Part shown: one piece after another, positions 1 through 7,687 of the stretch
Numbering within the stretch: position 1 is the stretch's first letter
How the letters are laid out: each line of letters opens with the position of its first letter
NCBI GenBank assembly: GCA_023266245.1
Contig: JAHFRO010000039.1
Coordinates: 7,661-22,216 of the forward strand
Reading direction: 5' to 3'
From: Betaproteobacteria bacterium
GTDB taxonomy: Bacteria; Pseudomonadota; Gammaproteobacteria; Burkholderiales; SG8-41
DNA: 14,556 nt
The notes under the pieces: generated by a model
The model's database searches: none
Seen by the model: only the letters and a program-made list of their open reading frames with translations
Told to the model about the DNA's origin: nothing
Made by a program: the position numbers and the translations under genes

Positions 1-200
1 GACACGGTGGGCGGGCGCTCGGCGCGCGGCTCGCGCTTGGCTGTCGTGCCACAGCCGCCGAGCGCCGCCGTGGCAAGTAGTGCCGCCGCGGCAAGGATGA
101 AGGATGAAGGATGAAGGATGAAGGGTGAACCGGTTTCGCTTCCACCAGATGTTCCTTCTGCCTTCTGCCTTTTGCCTTCTGCCTTGATCCTTGTCTTCAT
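1..200 (-). CDS. Lipoprotein precursor, N-terminal part (possibly RlpA-like)
   Basis: This is the first 66 codons of a gene that leaves the window. The ATG at 200-198 overlaps the rodA TGA (199-197) as ATGA, the usual arrangement for translational coupling. No other ATG, GTG or TTG lies in frame before the signal peptide, which supports this start. Residues 34-49 are hydrophobic and are followed by a lipobox-like L-G-G-C with Cys50, then a basic, Pro-rich stretch, so an outer-membrane or periplasmic lipoprotein is expected. The n-region is oddly long, about 35 residues, because two short-unit repeat arms (154-185 and 93-127) are translated in frame; the second reads as a seven-residue cycle FILHPSS. 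Without them the leader would be an ordinary MKTRI plus hydrophobic core. Genes after rodA in betaproteobacteria often encode the septal lytic transglycosylase RlpA, but no catalytic domain is visible here, so that name is only a guess from context. Confidence 0.7.
   Translation of the reverse strand, partial: MKTRIKAEGKRQKAEGTSGGSETGSPFILHPSSFILAAAALLATAALGGCGTTAKREPRAERPPTV
93..185. repeat. R1: period-7 palindromic element inside the lipoprotein leader
   Basis: On the plus strand five tandem AAGGATG units (93-127, the last with one mismatch) lead into a centre GAACCGGTTTC (127-137). After a short spacer come four CCTTCTG-type units plus a partial one (154-185). The two arms are purine-rich and pyrimidine-rich respectively, so they are inverted with respect to each other, matching at about 5 of 7 positions per unit. 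Unlike the other elements of the window it lies within a coding region, in frame, just after the ATG of the lipoprotein gene. Confidence 0.8.
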
Positions 201-1300
201 GTCTGTACGAGCTTCTTGTGCGTTGCGATGCTCATCAGTATGCCGAAACCGAGACAGATCGAAACCAGCGCGGTCCCGCCGTAGCTGATGAGCGGCAGCG
301 GCACGCCCACCACCGGCAGGATGCCGCTCACCATGCCCATGTTGACGAAGGCGTAGGTGAAGAAGGTGAGGGTGATCGCCCCCGCGAGCAGGCGCGTGAA
401 CAGCGTCGGCGCGTTCGCCGTGATCATCATCCCGCGCCCGATTACCAGCAGGAACGTCGCGAGCAGCACCAGGTTGCCGAACAGTCCGAACTCCTCCGAG
501 TACACCGCAAAAATGAAGTCGGTGGTGCGTTCCGGAATGAAATCAAGGTGGGTCTGCGTACCGTTCAGCCAGCCCTTGCCGAACAGGCCGCCGGAGCCTA
601 CGGCGATGGTGGACTGGATGGTGTGATAGCCCGTGCCGAGCGGGTCCTGCGCGGGATCGAAGAGCGTGAGGATGCGCTGGCGCTGGTAGTCGTGCAGCAC
701 CGACCATGCGAACGGCAGGCTCGCGATGCCCGCGACCGCAAGACCGGCGATGACGCGCCACGACAGTCCCGCGAGGAACAGCACGAAGAAACCCGAGGCC
801 GTGATCAGCAATGCAGTGCCGAGATCGGGCTGGCGCACGATCAGCGCAATCGGGATCGCCAGCATCACCACCGCCACCGCGTAATTACCGAGCCTCAACG
901 TAGCTTCGTAACGGTCGAAGTACCAGGCGAGCGCGAGCGGCACCGCGATCTTCATCAGTTCCGATGGCTGGATACGCGTGATGCCCAGATCGAGCCAGCG
1001 CCGTGCGCCGTGCACGACATCCCCGAACAGCGCGACGGCCGCGAGCAGCAGCATCCCCAGCAGGTAGAGCGGCAGGGCGAGCCGCGCCAGGTAGTGAGGC
1101 GGGATGTTGGCGCAGGCCCACATCACCCCGAACGCGATCAGCATATTGGCGAGCTGGCCTGAGACACGCGCGAGATTGGCGTTGGAGGCGCTGAACAGCA
1201 CCATCAGCCCCGCCGCCATCAGCCCGAGCACCGTCCCGAACACCACGCCGTCGATGTGGCGCGTGAAGTAGTCGCCGATGCGTCTAATCGCCGGCGTCAT
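197..1300 (-). CDS. rodA: RodA, SEDS-family peptidoglycan glycosyltransferase
   Basis: RodA polymerises lipid II into glycan strands for side-wall growth, in complex with PBP2 and the MreBCD elongasome in the inner membrane. The 367-residue product has the family's usual length (E. coli has 370) and about ten hydrophobic segments. SEDS motifs are present: GARRWLDLG near 98-106, QPSELMKIA at 111-119, RQPDLGTALL at 156-165, the loop ERTTDFIFA with Asp261 in the place of the catalytic Asp262 of E. coli RodA, and LPVVGVPLPLISYGG near 328-342. The ATG lies 17 bases inside the end of mrdA, indicating translational coupling. Its stop overlaps the start of the following lipoprotein gene. Confidence 0.96.
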   Translation of the reverse strand: MTPAIRRIGDYFTRHIDGVVFGTVLGLMAAGLMVLFSASNANLARVSGQLANMLIAFGVMWACANIPPHYLARLALPLYLLGMLLLAAVALFGDVVHGARRWLDLGITRIQPSELMKIAVPLALAWYFDRYEATLRLGNYAVAVVMLAIPIALIVRQPDLGTALLITASGFFVLFLAGLSWRVIAGLAVAGIASLPFAWSVLHDYQRQRILTLFDPAQDPLGTGYHTIQSTIAVGSGGLFGKGWLNGTQTHLDFIPERTTDFIFAVYSEEFGLFGNLVLLATFLLVIGRGMMITANAPTLFTRLLAGAITLTFFTYAFVNMGMVSGILPVVGVPLPLISYGGTALVSICLGFGILMSIATHKKLVQT

Positions 1301-3176
1301 CGTCCTCGTCCTTGCCGCGCTTGAGCGGCCGGGGCTCCTTGCCGAGCAGGTAGTAGTCGAGCACCTGGCGCGCGATCGGCGCGGCGTAGCGCGCGCCGAA
1401 ACCGGAATTCTCCACGATCACGGCGAGCGCGATCTTCGGATTGTCGGCCGGCGCGTAGGCGATGAACAAGGCATGATCGCGCAGGTGCTCCTGTACGCGA
1501 CTTTCCACGTACTTCTCGCCCTGCTTGACGCCGATGACCTGAGCGGTGCCGGTCTTGCCTGCGCTCACGTACCCGGCACCGGCGAACGCGCGCGCGCCCG
1601 TGCCTTCCTTGTTGACGCCGATGAGCGCCTGCTTGATCACCGCGAGGTGCTCGGGCTTGATATCGAGGGTGCGTAGCGGATTGGGCTCGACCGCCGTGCG
1701 CTCCCGCGTGCGGATGTCTTCGACGTAGTCCACGATGCGCGGCCGGAACATCACGCCGTCGTTGGCCAGCGTTGCGATCGCCGTCGCGAGCTGCAGCGGC
1801 GTGTAGGCGTTGTAGCCCTGGCCGATGCCGACGCTGATCGTCTCGCCCGCAAACCACTTCTGTTGGAAACGGCGCATCTTCCACTCCTGCGAAGGCAGCA
1901 CCCCGACCGCTTCGCCCGTGACGTCTATGCCCGTCCGGGCGCCGAAGCCGAACTGCGCCATGAACTTCGCTATCGCGTCGATGCCCATGTCGTTCGCGAG
2001 CATGTAATAGTAGGTGTCGCTCGATTTCACGATCGATTTGTACATGTCCACCGTACCGAGCCCGCCGGGCCGGCTGTCGTGGAAAACGTGGCCGCCGAAG
2101 TTGAAATACCCTGGATCGCTGATGGTCTGCTGCGGAGTCCGCTTGCCGTAGGTGAGCCCGGCGAGCGCCATGAACGGCTTGAAGGTCGAGCCGGGTGGGT
2201 AGGTGCCGGAGAGTGCACGGTTGACGAGCGGTCGGTCGGCCGAGCTGTTGAGCTCGTTCCAGTTCTGCGGATCGATGCCATCGACAAAGAGGTTGGGGTC
2301 GAATCCCGGCTTGCTCACGAACGCGAGCACACCCCCGGTCGAAGGCTCGATCGCGACCAGCGCCCCGCGCCGGTCGCCGAACGCCCTGTAGGCGACCTCC
2401 TGCAGCTTGGCGTCGAGGGTTAGGACGAGATTGTTGCCGGAGACCGGCGGGGAGCGCGAAATGGATCGCACCGCGCGGCCGCCGGAATCCACCTCGACCT
2501 CTTCGACGCCCGTCGTGCCGTGGAGGAAACGCTCATAGCTCTGCTCGAGCCCGGTCTTTCCGATGTAGTCGGTGCCGCGGTAGTTGGCGACGAGCCCATC
2601 GGCTTCGAGCTGATCGAGTTCACGCTGGTTGATCCGGCCGATGTAGCCCACCACGTGCGAGAACAGCTCGCCGCGCGGATACTGGCGGAACAGCCGCGCA
2701 TTGATCTCCACGCTAGGAAAGCGGTAGCGGTTGGCGGCAAAGCGCGCGATCTCCTCCTCGGAGAGCCGGGTGCGGATCGGCAGGCTCTCGAAGTTCTTGC
2801 TCTCCTCGAGCAGCTTCCTGAAACGCCGGCGGTCCTTGGGCGTGATGTCCACAAGGGTGGCGAGCTCGTTGATGAGCCGCTCGAGATCATCCACCTTGTC
2901 CGGCGTGATCTCCAGCGTGTAGGCGGAATAATTGTGCGCCAGCACCACGCCGTTGCGATCGGAGATGATGCCGCGGTTGGGCACGATCGGCACGATCGAG
3001 ATGCGATTCGCCTCGGCGAGCGTTTGATAGTGCTCGTGCTTTACCACCTGGAGATAGACGAAGCGCGCGGCGAGCAGCCCGAACATCGCCAGCATGAAGC
3101 CCGCGGCGATCGCCAGCCGCAGGCGGAAGTGATAGATCTCGAGCCGCGAGTTTCTGAGCTCTACTGCGACTGACAT
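1284..3176 (-). CDS. mrdA: Penicillin-binding protein 2 (elongasome transpeptidase)
   Basis: PBP2 is the class B transpeptidase that cross-links the strands made by RodA during lateral wall elongation. The 630-residue protein has one N-terminal membrane anchor (about 20-44), a pedestal domain (about 60-240) and a C-terminal transpeptidase domain. All three active-site motifs are intact: STFK at 330-333 with the acyl-ester Ser330, SSD at 385-387 and KTG at 541-543. A short acidic/basic tail (about 615-630) follows. A Shine-Dalgarno-like GAGG precedes the ATG by about eight bases and overlaps the mreD stop region; the gap to mreD is nine bases. The 3' end overlaps rodA by 17 bases. The gene is clearly part of the mreBCD-mrdA-rodA operon. 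Confidence 0.97.
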   Translation of the reverse strand: MSVAVELRNSRLEIYHFRLRLAIAAGFMLAMFGLLAARFVYLQVVKHEHYQTLAEANRISIVPIVPNRGIISDRNGVVLAHNYSAYTLEITPDKVDDLERLINELATLVDITPKDRRRFRKLLEESKNFESLPIRTRLSEEEIARFAANRYRFPSVEINARLFRQYPRGELFSHVVGYIGRINQRELDQLEADGLVANYRGTDYIGKTGLEQSYERFLHGTTGVEEVEVDSGGRAVRSISRSPPVSGNNLVLTLDAKLQEVAYRAFGDRRGALVAIEPSTGGVLAFVSKPGFDPNLFVDGIDPQNWNELNSSADRPLVNRALSGTYPPGSTFKPFMALAGLTYGKRTPQQTISDPGYFNFGGHVFHDSRPGGLGTVDMYKSIVKSSDTYYYMLANDMGIDAIAKFMAQFGFGARTGIDVTGEAVGVLPSQEWKMRRFQQKWFAGETISVGIGQGYNAYTPLQLATAIATLANDGVMFRPRIVDYVEDIRTRERTAVEPNPLRTLDIKPEHLAVIKQALIGVNKEGTGARAFAGAGYVSAGKTGTAQVIGVKQGEKYVESRVQEHLRDHALFIAYAPADNPKIALAVIVENSGFGARYAAPIARQVLDYYLLGKEPRPLKRGKDEDDDAGD

Positions 3177-3185
3177 GCTCGTGCC

Positions 3186-3713
3186 TCAGATGGCGGGATG
3201 TTCGGGATCGAGGCGGGGCCGCTGCGGCAGCTCGAGCACGATCACGAGCAGCGGCCACAGCGCGGCGCCGGTGAAGCTCGACACGAAGTAGGTGAGGCCC
3301 GGAAAATCGGCGCCCGCCGCCATGCGCACGAGCAGCATGGCGAGCTGGGTGAGCAGCAGCAACGGCACCACGTGCAGCACCTGGTGCTTGATGCCGAACA
3401 TCTGCACGCGGCGGTGCAGCGAGATGCCGGCGTAGGCGAGCAGCGTGTAGGCGAGCGCGTGCTGGCCGAACAGGCTGGCATCGCCGATGTCCATGGCGAG
3501 CCCGAGCAGCCAGGCGGCGGCGAAACCGAACTTGCGCGGCTGGTAGATGCACCAGTAGAGCAGCGTCACCGCGAGGAAGTCGGGCATGATCCACAGCGCC
3601 ACCCCCGACCACGGCAGCAGGTTGGCGAGCAGGGCGAAGACGAGCGTCGCGGCGATGAACCCGGGCTTCACCGGCAGCAGGATTTCATGGGGTTGCGGCG
3701 GCCGCAGCGCCAT
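3186..3713 (-). CDS. mreD: MreD, rod shape-determining membrane protein
   Basis: MreD is a small integral inner-membrane protein that works with MreC and RodA-PBP2 in cell elongation. The 175-residue product is close to the usual length and mostly hydrophobic, with about five or six predicted membrane segments and the typical LLPWSG...PDFLAVTLLYWCIYQPRKFGF region at roughly 32-65. The family has little sequence conservation, but the position between mreC and mrdA is decisive. The start is two bases after the mreC stop, and a purine-rich AAGAAGGG inside the mreC tail serves as ribosome binding site. Confidence 0.94.
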   Translation of the reverse strand: MALRPPQPHEILLPVKPGFIAATLVFALLANLLPWSGVALWIMPDFLAVTLLYWCIYQPRKFGFAAAWLLGLAMDIGDASLFGQHALAYTLLAYAGISLHRRVQMFGIKHQVLHVVPLLLLTQLAMLLVRMAAGADFPGLTYFVSSFTGAALWPLLVIVLELPQRPRLDPEHPAI

Positions 3714-3715
3714 CG

Positions 3716-4612
3716 TCAGCCCTTCTTCCCCTTGCGCCGCTTCGGCTGCGCCGCGGTCTCGGCCGGCGGCTGCGGCGCCTCGCGGTGCCAGGCGAGCACC
3801 AGCACATGGGCGTAACTCGTCACGCCCGCGAGCGGCTTGCAGGTGATACGCGCGAACATGAATTCGGCGTTGCGCTCGATGTCCGACACTTCGGCCACCG
3901 GCAATCCGGGCGGGTAGGTGCCGTCGATGCCGGAGGTAACGAGCTGATCGCCGTTCTGCACGTCGGCGTTAAGCGGCATGAACCGGAGATCGAGCACGCC
4001 GTCCTGGCCTACTCCGAACACCACGCCGCGCAGCCCGCTCCTCAGATTCTGCACCGGCACCGCCTGGCCCTTGTCGGTGATCAGCGTCACCTCGGCGAGC
4101 CAGGGATAGACGCGGGTGACCTGGCCGACCACGCCGCGCGTATCGACCACCGCCTGGCCGGCCTTGATGTCGTCCTGCAAGCCCTTGTCGATGACGACTT
4201 TGCGCGAGAACGGATCGCGCGCGGCGTAGAGCACTTCGGCGAGCCTGGCGTCGGCATTCACCCGCTCGCGCGCGGCGAGCAGCTCGCGCAGCTGGCGGTT
4301 TTCCGACTGCAGCGCCTTCAGTTGCTGCAGCAGCGGGGCGTTGGCGAGCCTTTCCTGGGTGAGGCGCGCGCTCTCCTCGCGCAGCGAGGAATGCGTGACG
4401 AAGAAATCCCCCATGCGCCGCGCAATGCTGGCGGGCGCGGTGGCGATGCGCTGCAGGGGATAGATGATGGCGGCCGCGATCTGGCGCAGCGGCGTGAGGT
4501 AGTTGAAGCGCGCATCGGCGACGAGGAGCGTGAGCGACAGCGCGGAAAAGATCAGCAGGCGGGCAAGCGGTGTGGGGCCGGTCTTGAAAAACGGCGGGGG
4601 CGAATGTTCCAT
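3716..4612 (-). CDS. mreC: MreC, rod shape-determining protein
   Basis: MreC is a bitopic inner-membrane protein whose periplasmic beta domains activate PBP2-RodA. The 298-residue product has a cytoplasmic N-terminus of about 18 residues rich in proline, one membrane segment (about 19-34), a coiled coil (about 75-118) and the double beta-barrel domain (about 125-275). It ends in a Pro/Ala and Lys/Arg-rich tail (277-298). The opening MEHSPPPFFKTGP resembles what is usual in betaproteobacteria and supports the ATG at 4612. No Shine-Dalgarno sequence is visible: the four bases before the ATG border a GACTCGG repeat array. It follows mreB after a 101-base gap filled by that element. Confidence 0.96.
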   Translation of the reverse strand: MEHSPPPFFKTGPTPLARLLIFSALSLTLLVADARFNYLTPLRQIAAAIIYPLQRIATAPASIARRMGDFFVTHSSLREESARLTQERLANAPLLQQLKALQSENRQLRELLAARERVNADARLAEVLYAARDPFSRKVVIDKGLQDDIKAGQAVVDTRGVVGQVTRVYPWLAEVTLITDKGQAVPVQNLRSGLRGVVFGVGQDGVLDLRFMPLNADVQNGDQLVTSGIDGTYPPGLPVAEVSDIERNAEFMFARITCKPLAGVTSYAHVLVLAWHREAPQPPAETAAQPKRRKGKKG

Positions 4613-4616
4613 TTAG

Positions 4617-4707
4617 TCCCGAGTCCCGAGTCGCATGTCGCGAGTCAGGCAGCGCGCGCCTGCGGCGAGGAATCTGACGCGGGACTCGTGACTCGCGACC
4701 CGAGACT
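4617..4707. repeat. R2: GAGTC-type inverted short-unit arrays between mreB and mreC
   Basis: The left arm (about 4617-4647) consists of seven-base variants of GAGTCCC and GAGTCGC; the right arm (about 4680-4707) consists of GACTCGC variants. Perfect inverted pairs include GTCGCGAGTCA at 4637-4647 with 4689-4699, and CGAGTCCCG at 4620-4628 with CGGGACTCG at 4680-4688. The centre is GC-rich and contains its own small palindrome, AGGCAGCGCGCGCCTG. The pairs cross rather than nest, so only one can form at a time. The element lies inside the mre operon and reaches to within five bases of the mreC start. Confidence 0.8.
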
Positions 4708-4713
4708 TCACCA

Positions 4714-5757
4714 TCAGTCGTTGGTGAAGAGGCTGCTCAGCCGGTCGATATTCTCGAGCGCCTTGCCCGAGCCGCGCACCACGCAGGTAAGCGGGTCCTC
4801 GGCGATGATCACCGGCAGTCCGGTTTCCTCCATCAGCAGGCGATCGATGTCGCGCAACAGCGCGCTGCCGCCGGCCAGCACCATGCCCTTCTCGGCGATG
4901 TCGGCGGCGAGCTCGGGCGGGGTCTGCTCGAGCGCGGACTTGACGGCGCTGACGATGCTGTTGAGCGGCTCGGTGAGCGCTTCCAGTATTTCATTGGAGG
5001 AGATAGTGAAGCTGCGCGGGATGCCTTCGGCGAGGTTGCGGCCCTTCACTTCCTTCTCGCGTACCTCGGACCCGGGAAAGGCGGAACCGATTTCCTTCTT
5101 GACCTGCTCGGCGGTGGTCTCACCGATCAGCATGCCGTAGTTGCGGCGGATGTAGTTGATGATCGCCTCGTCGAACTTGTCGCCGCCCACGCGCACCGAG
5201 CCCTTGTAGACCAGCCCGCCGAGCGAGATCACACCCACTTCCGTGGTGCCGCCGCCGAGGTCCACCACCATCGAGCCAGTCGCCTCGCCGACCGGCAGCC
5301 CGGCGCCGATCGCCGCCGCCATCGGCTCCTCGATCAGGTAGACTCTGGACGCGCCCGCGCCGATCGCTGATTCGCGAATCGCGCGGCGCTCGACCTGGGT
5401 TGAGCCGCACGGCACACAGATGATGATGCGCAGGCTGGGCCAGAACAACCGCGAGTCGTACGCCTTCTTGATAAAGTGCTTGAGCATCTGCTCGGTGACG
5501 GTGAAGTCGGCGATCACGCCGTCCTTCATCGGGCGGATCGCGGTGATGTTGCCCGGCGTGCGGCCGAGCATCTGCTTCGCCGCGAGACCGACTTCCTGGA
5601 TCACTTTTTTGCCGTTGGGGCCGCCTTCCTGGCGGATGGCGACCACCGACGGCTCGTCGAGCACGATGCCTTTGCCGCGCACGTAGATCAGCGTGTTGGC
5701 GGTGCCGAGATCGACGGCGAGATCGTCGTTAAAGTAGCTGTTCAAGAAACCAAACAT
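4714..5757 (-). CDS. mreB: MreB, actin-like rod shape-determining protein
   Basis: MreB is the bacterial actin homologue that forms membrane-bound filaments and directs side-wall synthesis. The 347-residue length is typical. The actin-fold nucleotide motifs are present: phosphate-1 loop DLGTANTLIYVRG at about 16-28, phosphate-2 region MVVDLGGGTTEVGVIS near 163-178, and the adenosine motif GMVLAGGSALLRDID near 291-305. The family stretch MLGRTPGNITAIRPMKDGVIADF is also intact. It is the promoter-proximal gene of the minus-strand operon and is divergent from gatC across 95 bases. Confidence 0.98.
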   Translation of the reverse strand: MFGFLNSYFNDDLAVDLGTANTLIYVRGKGIVLDEPSVVAIRQEGGPNGKKVIQEVGLAAKQMLGRTPGNITAIRPMKDGVIADFTVTEQMLKHFIKKAYDSRLFWPSLRIIICVPCGSTQVERRAIRESAIGAGASRVYLIEEPMAAAIGAGLPVGEATGSMVVDLGGGTTEVGVISLGGLVYKGSVRVGGDKFDEAIINYIRRNYGMLIGETTAEQVKKEIGSAFPGSEVREKEVKGRNLAEGIPRSFTISSNEILEALTEPLNSIVSAVKSALEQTPPELAADIAEKGMVLAGGSALLRDIDRLLMEETGLPVIIAEDPLTCVVRGSGKALENIDRLSSLFTND

Positions 5758-5779
5758 AAAGCGTTCCGCCCAAAGGGAT

Positions 5780-5807
5780 TTGGTGCTGCGCGTCAGGCAG
5801 TTATGAT
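5780..5807 (+). promoter_or_regulatory. Predicted promoter for gatC
   Basis: A -35-like TTGGTG (5780-5785) and a -10 box TATGAT (5802-5807) are separated by 16 bases. The -10 matches consensus at five of six positions, the -35 only at three. The start site would be near 5814, giving a leader of about 40 bases ahead of the gatC ATG. It overlaps the mreB promoter in mirror image. Confidence 0.35.
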
Positions 5808-5831
5808 ACCCTATGCAGCTTCGATTTTTAA
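5803..5831 (-). promoter_or_regulatory. Predicted sigma-70 promoter for mreB
   Basis: On the minus strand a -35 box TTAAAA (5831-5826) and a -10 box TATCAT (5808-5803) are separated by 17 bases. Four of six and five of six positions match consensus. Transcription would start near 5797, leaving a leader of about 40 bases before the mreB ATG. The -10 box overlaps that of the candidate gatC promoter on the other strand. The prediction is from sequence only. Confidence 0.45.
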
Positions 5832-5852
5832 GGCACTTTTTCTCAGGGCGTT

Positions 5853-6140
5853 ATGGCACTGACGCTTGACGACGTGAAGCGCGTCGCCCACCTGGCGCGG
5901 ATTGCGATTGACGAAGCCGAAGCGCAAGCCGTGCTGTCCCAGCTCAACGACGTATTCAAGCTCGTCGCCAGGATGCAGGCGGTGGACACCCGTGGGGTGG
6001 AGCCAATGTCCCACGCCCTGGACCTGGTGCAGCGGCTGCGCGAGGATGCCGTCACCGAGAGCGACCAGCACAGTCTGTTTCAGTCGGTCGCCCCGCACGT
6101 CGAGGGTGACCTCTACCTGGTGCCCAAAGTCATTGAGTAA
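5853..6140 (+). CDS. gatC: Glu/Asp-tRNA amidotransferase subunit C
   Basis: GatC is the small subunit that wraps around GatA and stabilises the GatCAB complex, which converts misacylated Glu-tRNA(Gln) and Asp-tRNA(Asn) to the amide forms. The 95 residues match the family length. The conserved opening LTLDDVKRVAHLARIAID (3-20), the central MQAVDTRGVEPMSHALD and the C-terminal region with LREDAVTES and FQSVAPHVEGDLYLVPKVIE are all visible. A modest AGGG lies shortly before the ATG. It heads the gatCAB operon, and a short-unit repeat element separates it from gatA. Confidence 0.96.
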   Translation: MALTLDDVKRVAHLARIAIDEAEAQAVLSQLNDVFKLVARMQAVDTRGVEPMSHALDLVQRLREDAVTESDQHSLFQSVAPHVEGDLYLVPKVIE

Positions 6141-6142
6141 CT

Positions 6143-6214
6143 GCGGGGCTAGGGACTGGGGGCTAGGGGCTAGCAGAACCAATGGTTTTTCGAGTCTCGA
6201 GTCTCGAGTCCCGC
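6143..6214. repeat. R3: period-7 element between gatC and gatA
   Basis: The left arm (6143-6174) is a tandem of variants of GGGGCTA. The centre is GAACCAATGGTTTTTCG (6176-6192), with AACC and GGTT able to pair. The right arm (6192-6214) is a tandem of GAGTCTC. Compared as inverted arms, most differences are G opposite T, which would be wobble pairs in RNA. It starts two bases after the gatC stop and ends nine bases before the preferred gatA ATG. Confidence 0.75.
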
Positions 6215-6223
6215 TTTCCTGCG

Positions 6224-7687
6224 ATGCACAACGCCACCATCAAGAGCCTGTCCGCGGAGCTTGCCGCGCGCAAGCTTTCCAGCGTCGAGCTGGCCAAGCA
6301 TTTCATAAAAAGAATCAAGGTATTAAACACAAAGTACCACTGCTTTATTACGCTCGACGAGGAGGCAAGCCTCAAGCAGGCCCGGGCTGCTGACAGGTTG
6401 CGCGCCGCAGGAAGTGGGCAGCCGCTCACCGGTATCCCTATAGCTCAAAAGGACATCTTCTGCACCAGGGGCTGGCTCACCACCTGCGGCTCAAGGATGC
6501 TGTCCAACTTCATCTCCCCCTACGACGCCCATGTGGTGGAGCGGCTCAACGCCGCAGGGGCGGTCAACATCGGCAAGACCAACATGGACGAGTTCGCCAT
6601 GGGCTCGTCCAGCGAGACCTCGTACTACGGCCCGGTCAGGAATCCATGGGATGTCAGCACCGTGCCAGGCGGCAGCTCGGGCGGCTCGGCGGCGGCGGTG
6701 GCGGCGCGGCTTGCTCCGGGCGCGATCGGTACCGACACCGGCGGCTCGATCCGGCAGCCGGCGGCGCTCACCGGCATCTGCGGGCTCAAGCCCACCTACG
6801 GCGTGGTGTCGCGCTACGGCATGGTCGCTTTTGCTTCCAGCCTCGACCAGGGCGGGCCGATGGCGCGCACTGCGGAAGACCTCGCGCTGATGATGAACAT
6901 CATGGCTGGTTTCGATGCGCGCGATTCGACCTCGCTCGAGCGTGAACGCGAGGACTACACGCGTGAGCTCGGCAAACCGATCAAGGGAATGAAGGTCGGA
7001 CTGCCGAAGGAGTTCTTTGCCAAAGGCGCGGCACCCGGCGTGGTGAAGGCGGTGGAAGCCGCGGTGGCGGAGTATCGGAAGCTCGGCTGCGAGACGGTCG
7101 GGGTCAGTCTCCCGAACATGGAGCTCTCCGTGCCGGTGTATTACGTGCTCGCGCCGGCGGAAGCCTCGAGCAACCTGGCGCGCTACGACGGGGTACGCTA
7201 CGGCTATCGCGCGCCGGAATACTCCGACTTCACCGACATGTACAAGAAGACGCGGGCGCAGGGCTTCGGCGCGGAGGTGAAGCGGCGGATACTCATCGGT
7301 ACCTACGTGCTCTCCCACGGCTACTACGATGCCTACTACATACAGGCGCAAAAGGTGCGGCGGCTGATCGCGCGCGACTTCGCCGAGGCGTTCAAGCGCT
7401 GCGACGTCATCATGGGGCCGACCAGCCCGACCACGGCCTTCAAAATCGGCGAGAAGGCGGGGGATCCGGTGCAGATGTACCTCTCCGACATCTACACCAT
7501 CGCGGTCAACCTCGCGGGGCTGCCCGGCATGTCGATCCCGTGCGGCTTCGACGCGAAGGGACTGCCGGTGGGGCTGCAGATCATCGGCAACTACTTTGCG
7601 GAAGCGCGCATGCTCAACGTCGCGCACCAGTACCAGCGGGCGACCGACTGGCACACCCGAGCGCCGAAAGGCATAGAAGTAAATTAG
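6224..7687 (+). CDS. gatA: Glu/Asp-tRNA amidotransferase subunit A
   Basis: GatA is the amidase-signature subunit that releases ammonia from glutamine for transamidation by GatB. The 487-residue product has the complete Lys-Ser-Ser triad: Lys76 in AQKDIFC, cis-Ser151 in GGSSGGS and nucleophile Ser175 in DTGGSIRQPA. I prefer the ATG at 6224, since the protein then opens like other GatA proteins (MHNATIKSLSAELAARK). An ATG at 6182 is in frame, but its 14 extra residues come from the repeat element R3. Neither start has a convincing Shine-Dalgarno sequence. Codons at about 6300-6500 are unusual for this window (ATA, AAA, AGA, GTA, TTA), while the rest is strongly G/C-ending. Confidence 0.96.
   Translation: MHNATIKSLSAELAARKLSSVELAKHFIKRIKVLNTKYHCFITLDEEASLKQARAADRLRAAGSGQPLTGIPIAQKDIFCTRGWLTTCGSRMLSNFISPYDAHVVERLNAAGAVNIGKTNMDEFAMGSSSETSYYGPVRNPWDVSTVPGGSSGGSAAAVAARLAPGAIGTDTGGSIRQPAALTGICGLKPTYGVVSRYGMVAFASSLDQGGPMARTAEDLALMMNIMAGFDARDSTSLEREREDYTRELGKPIKGMKVGLPKEFFAKGAAPGVVKAVEAAVAEYRKLGCETVGVSLPNMELSVPVYYVLAPAEASSNLARYDGVRYGYRAPEYSDFTDMYKKTRAQGFGAEVKRRILIGTYVLSHGYYDAYYIQAQKVRRLIARDFAEAFKRCDVIMGPTSPTTAFKIGEKAGDPVQMYLSDIYTIAVNLAGLPGMSIPCGFDAKGLPVGLQIIGNYFAEARMLNVAHQYQRATDWHTRAPKGIEVN

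Noticed and set aside
191..1162. Long plus-strand open frame opposite rodA
   Set aside because: It is rich in Arg, Glu, Gln and His with no domain, as expected for the complement of a GC-biased gene; rodA on the other strand has all its motifs.
3785..5140. 451-codon plus-strand open frame opposite mreC and mreB
   Set aside because: It crosses two real genes and a repeat element, has no recognisable domain, and its composition is that of a mirror frame.
6182..6223. Upstream ATG of gatA adding 14 residues
   Set aside because: The extra residues are translated repeat R3 and are not part of the GatA family; the ATG at 6224 gives the usual N-terminus.
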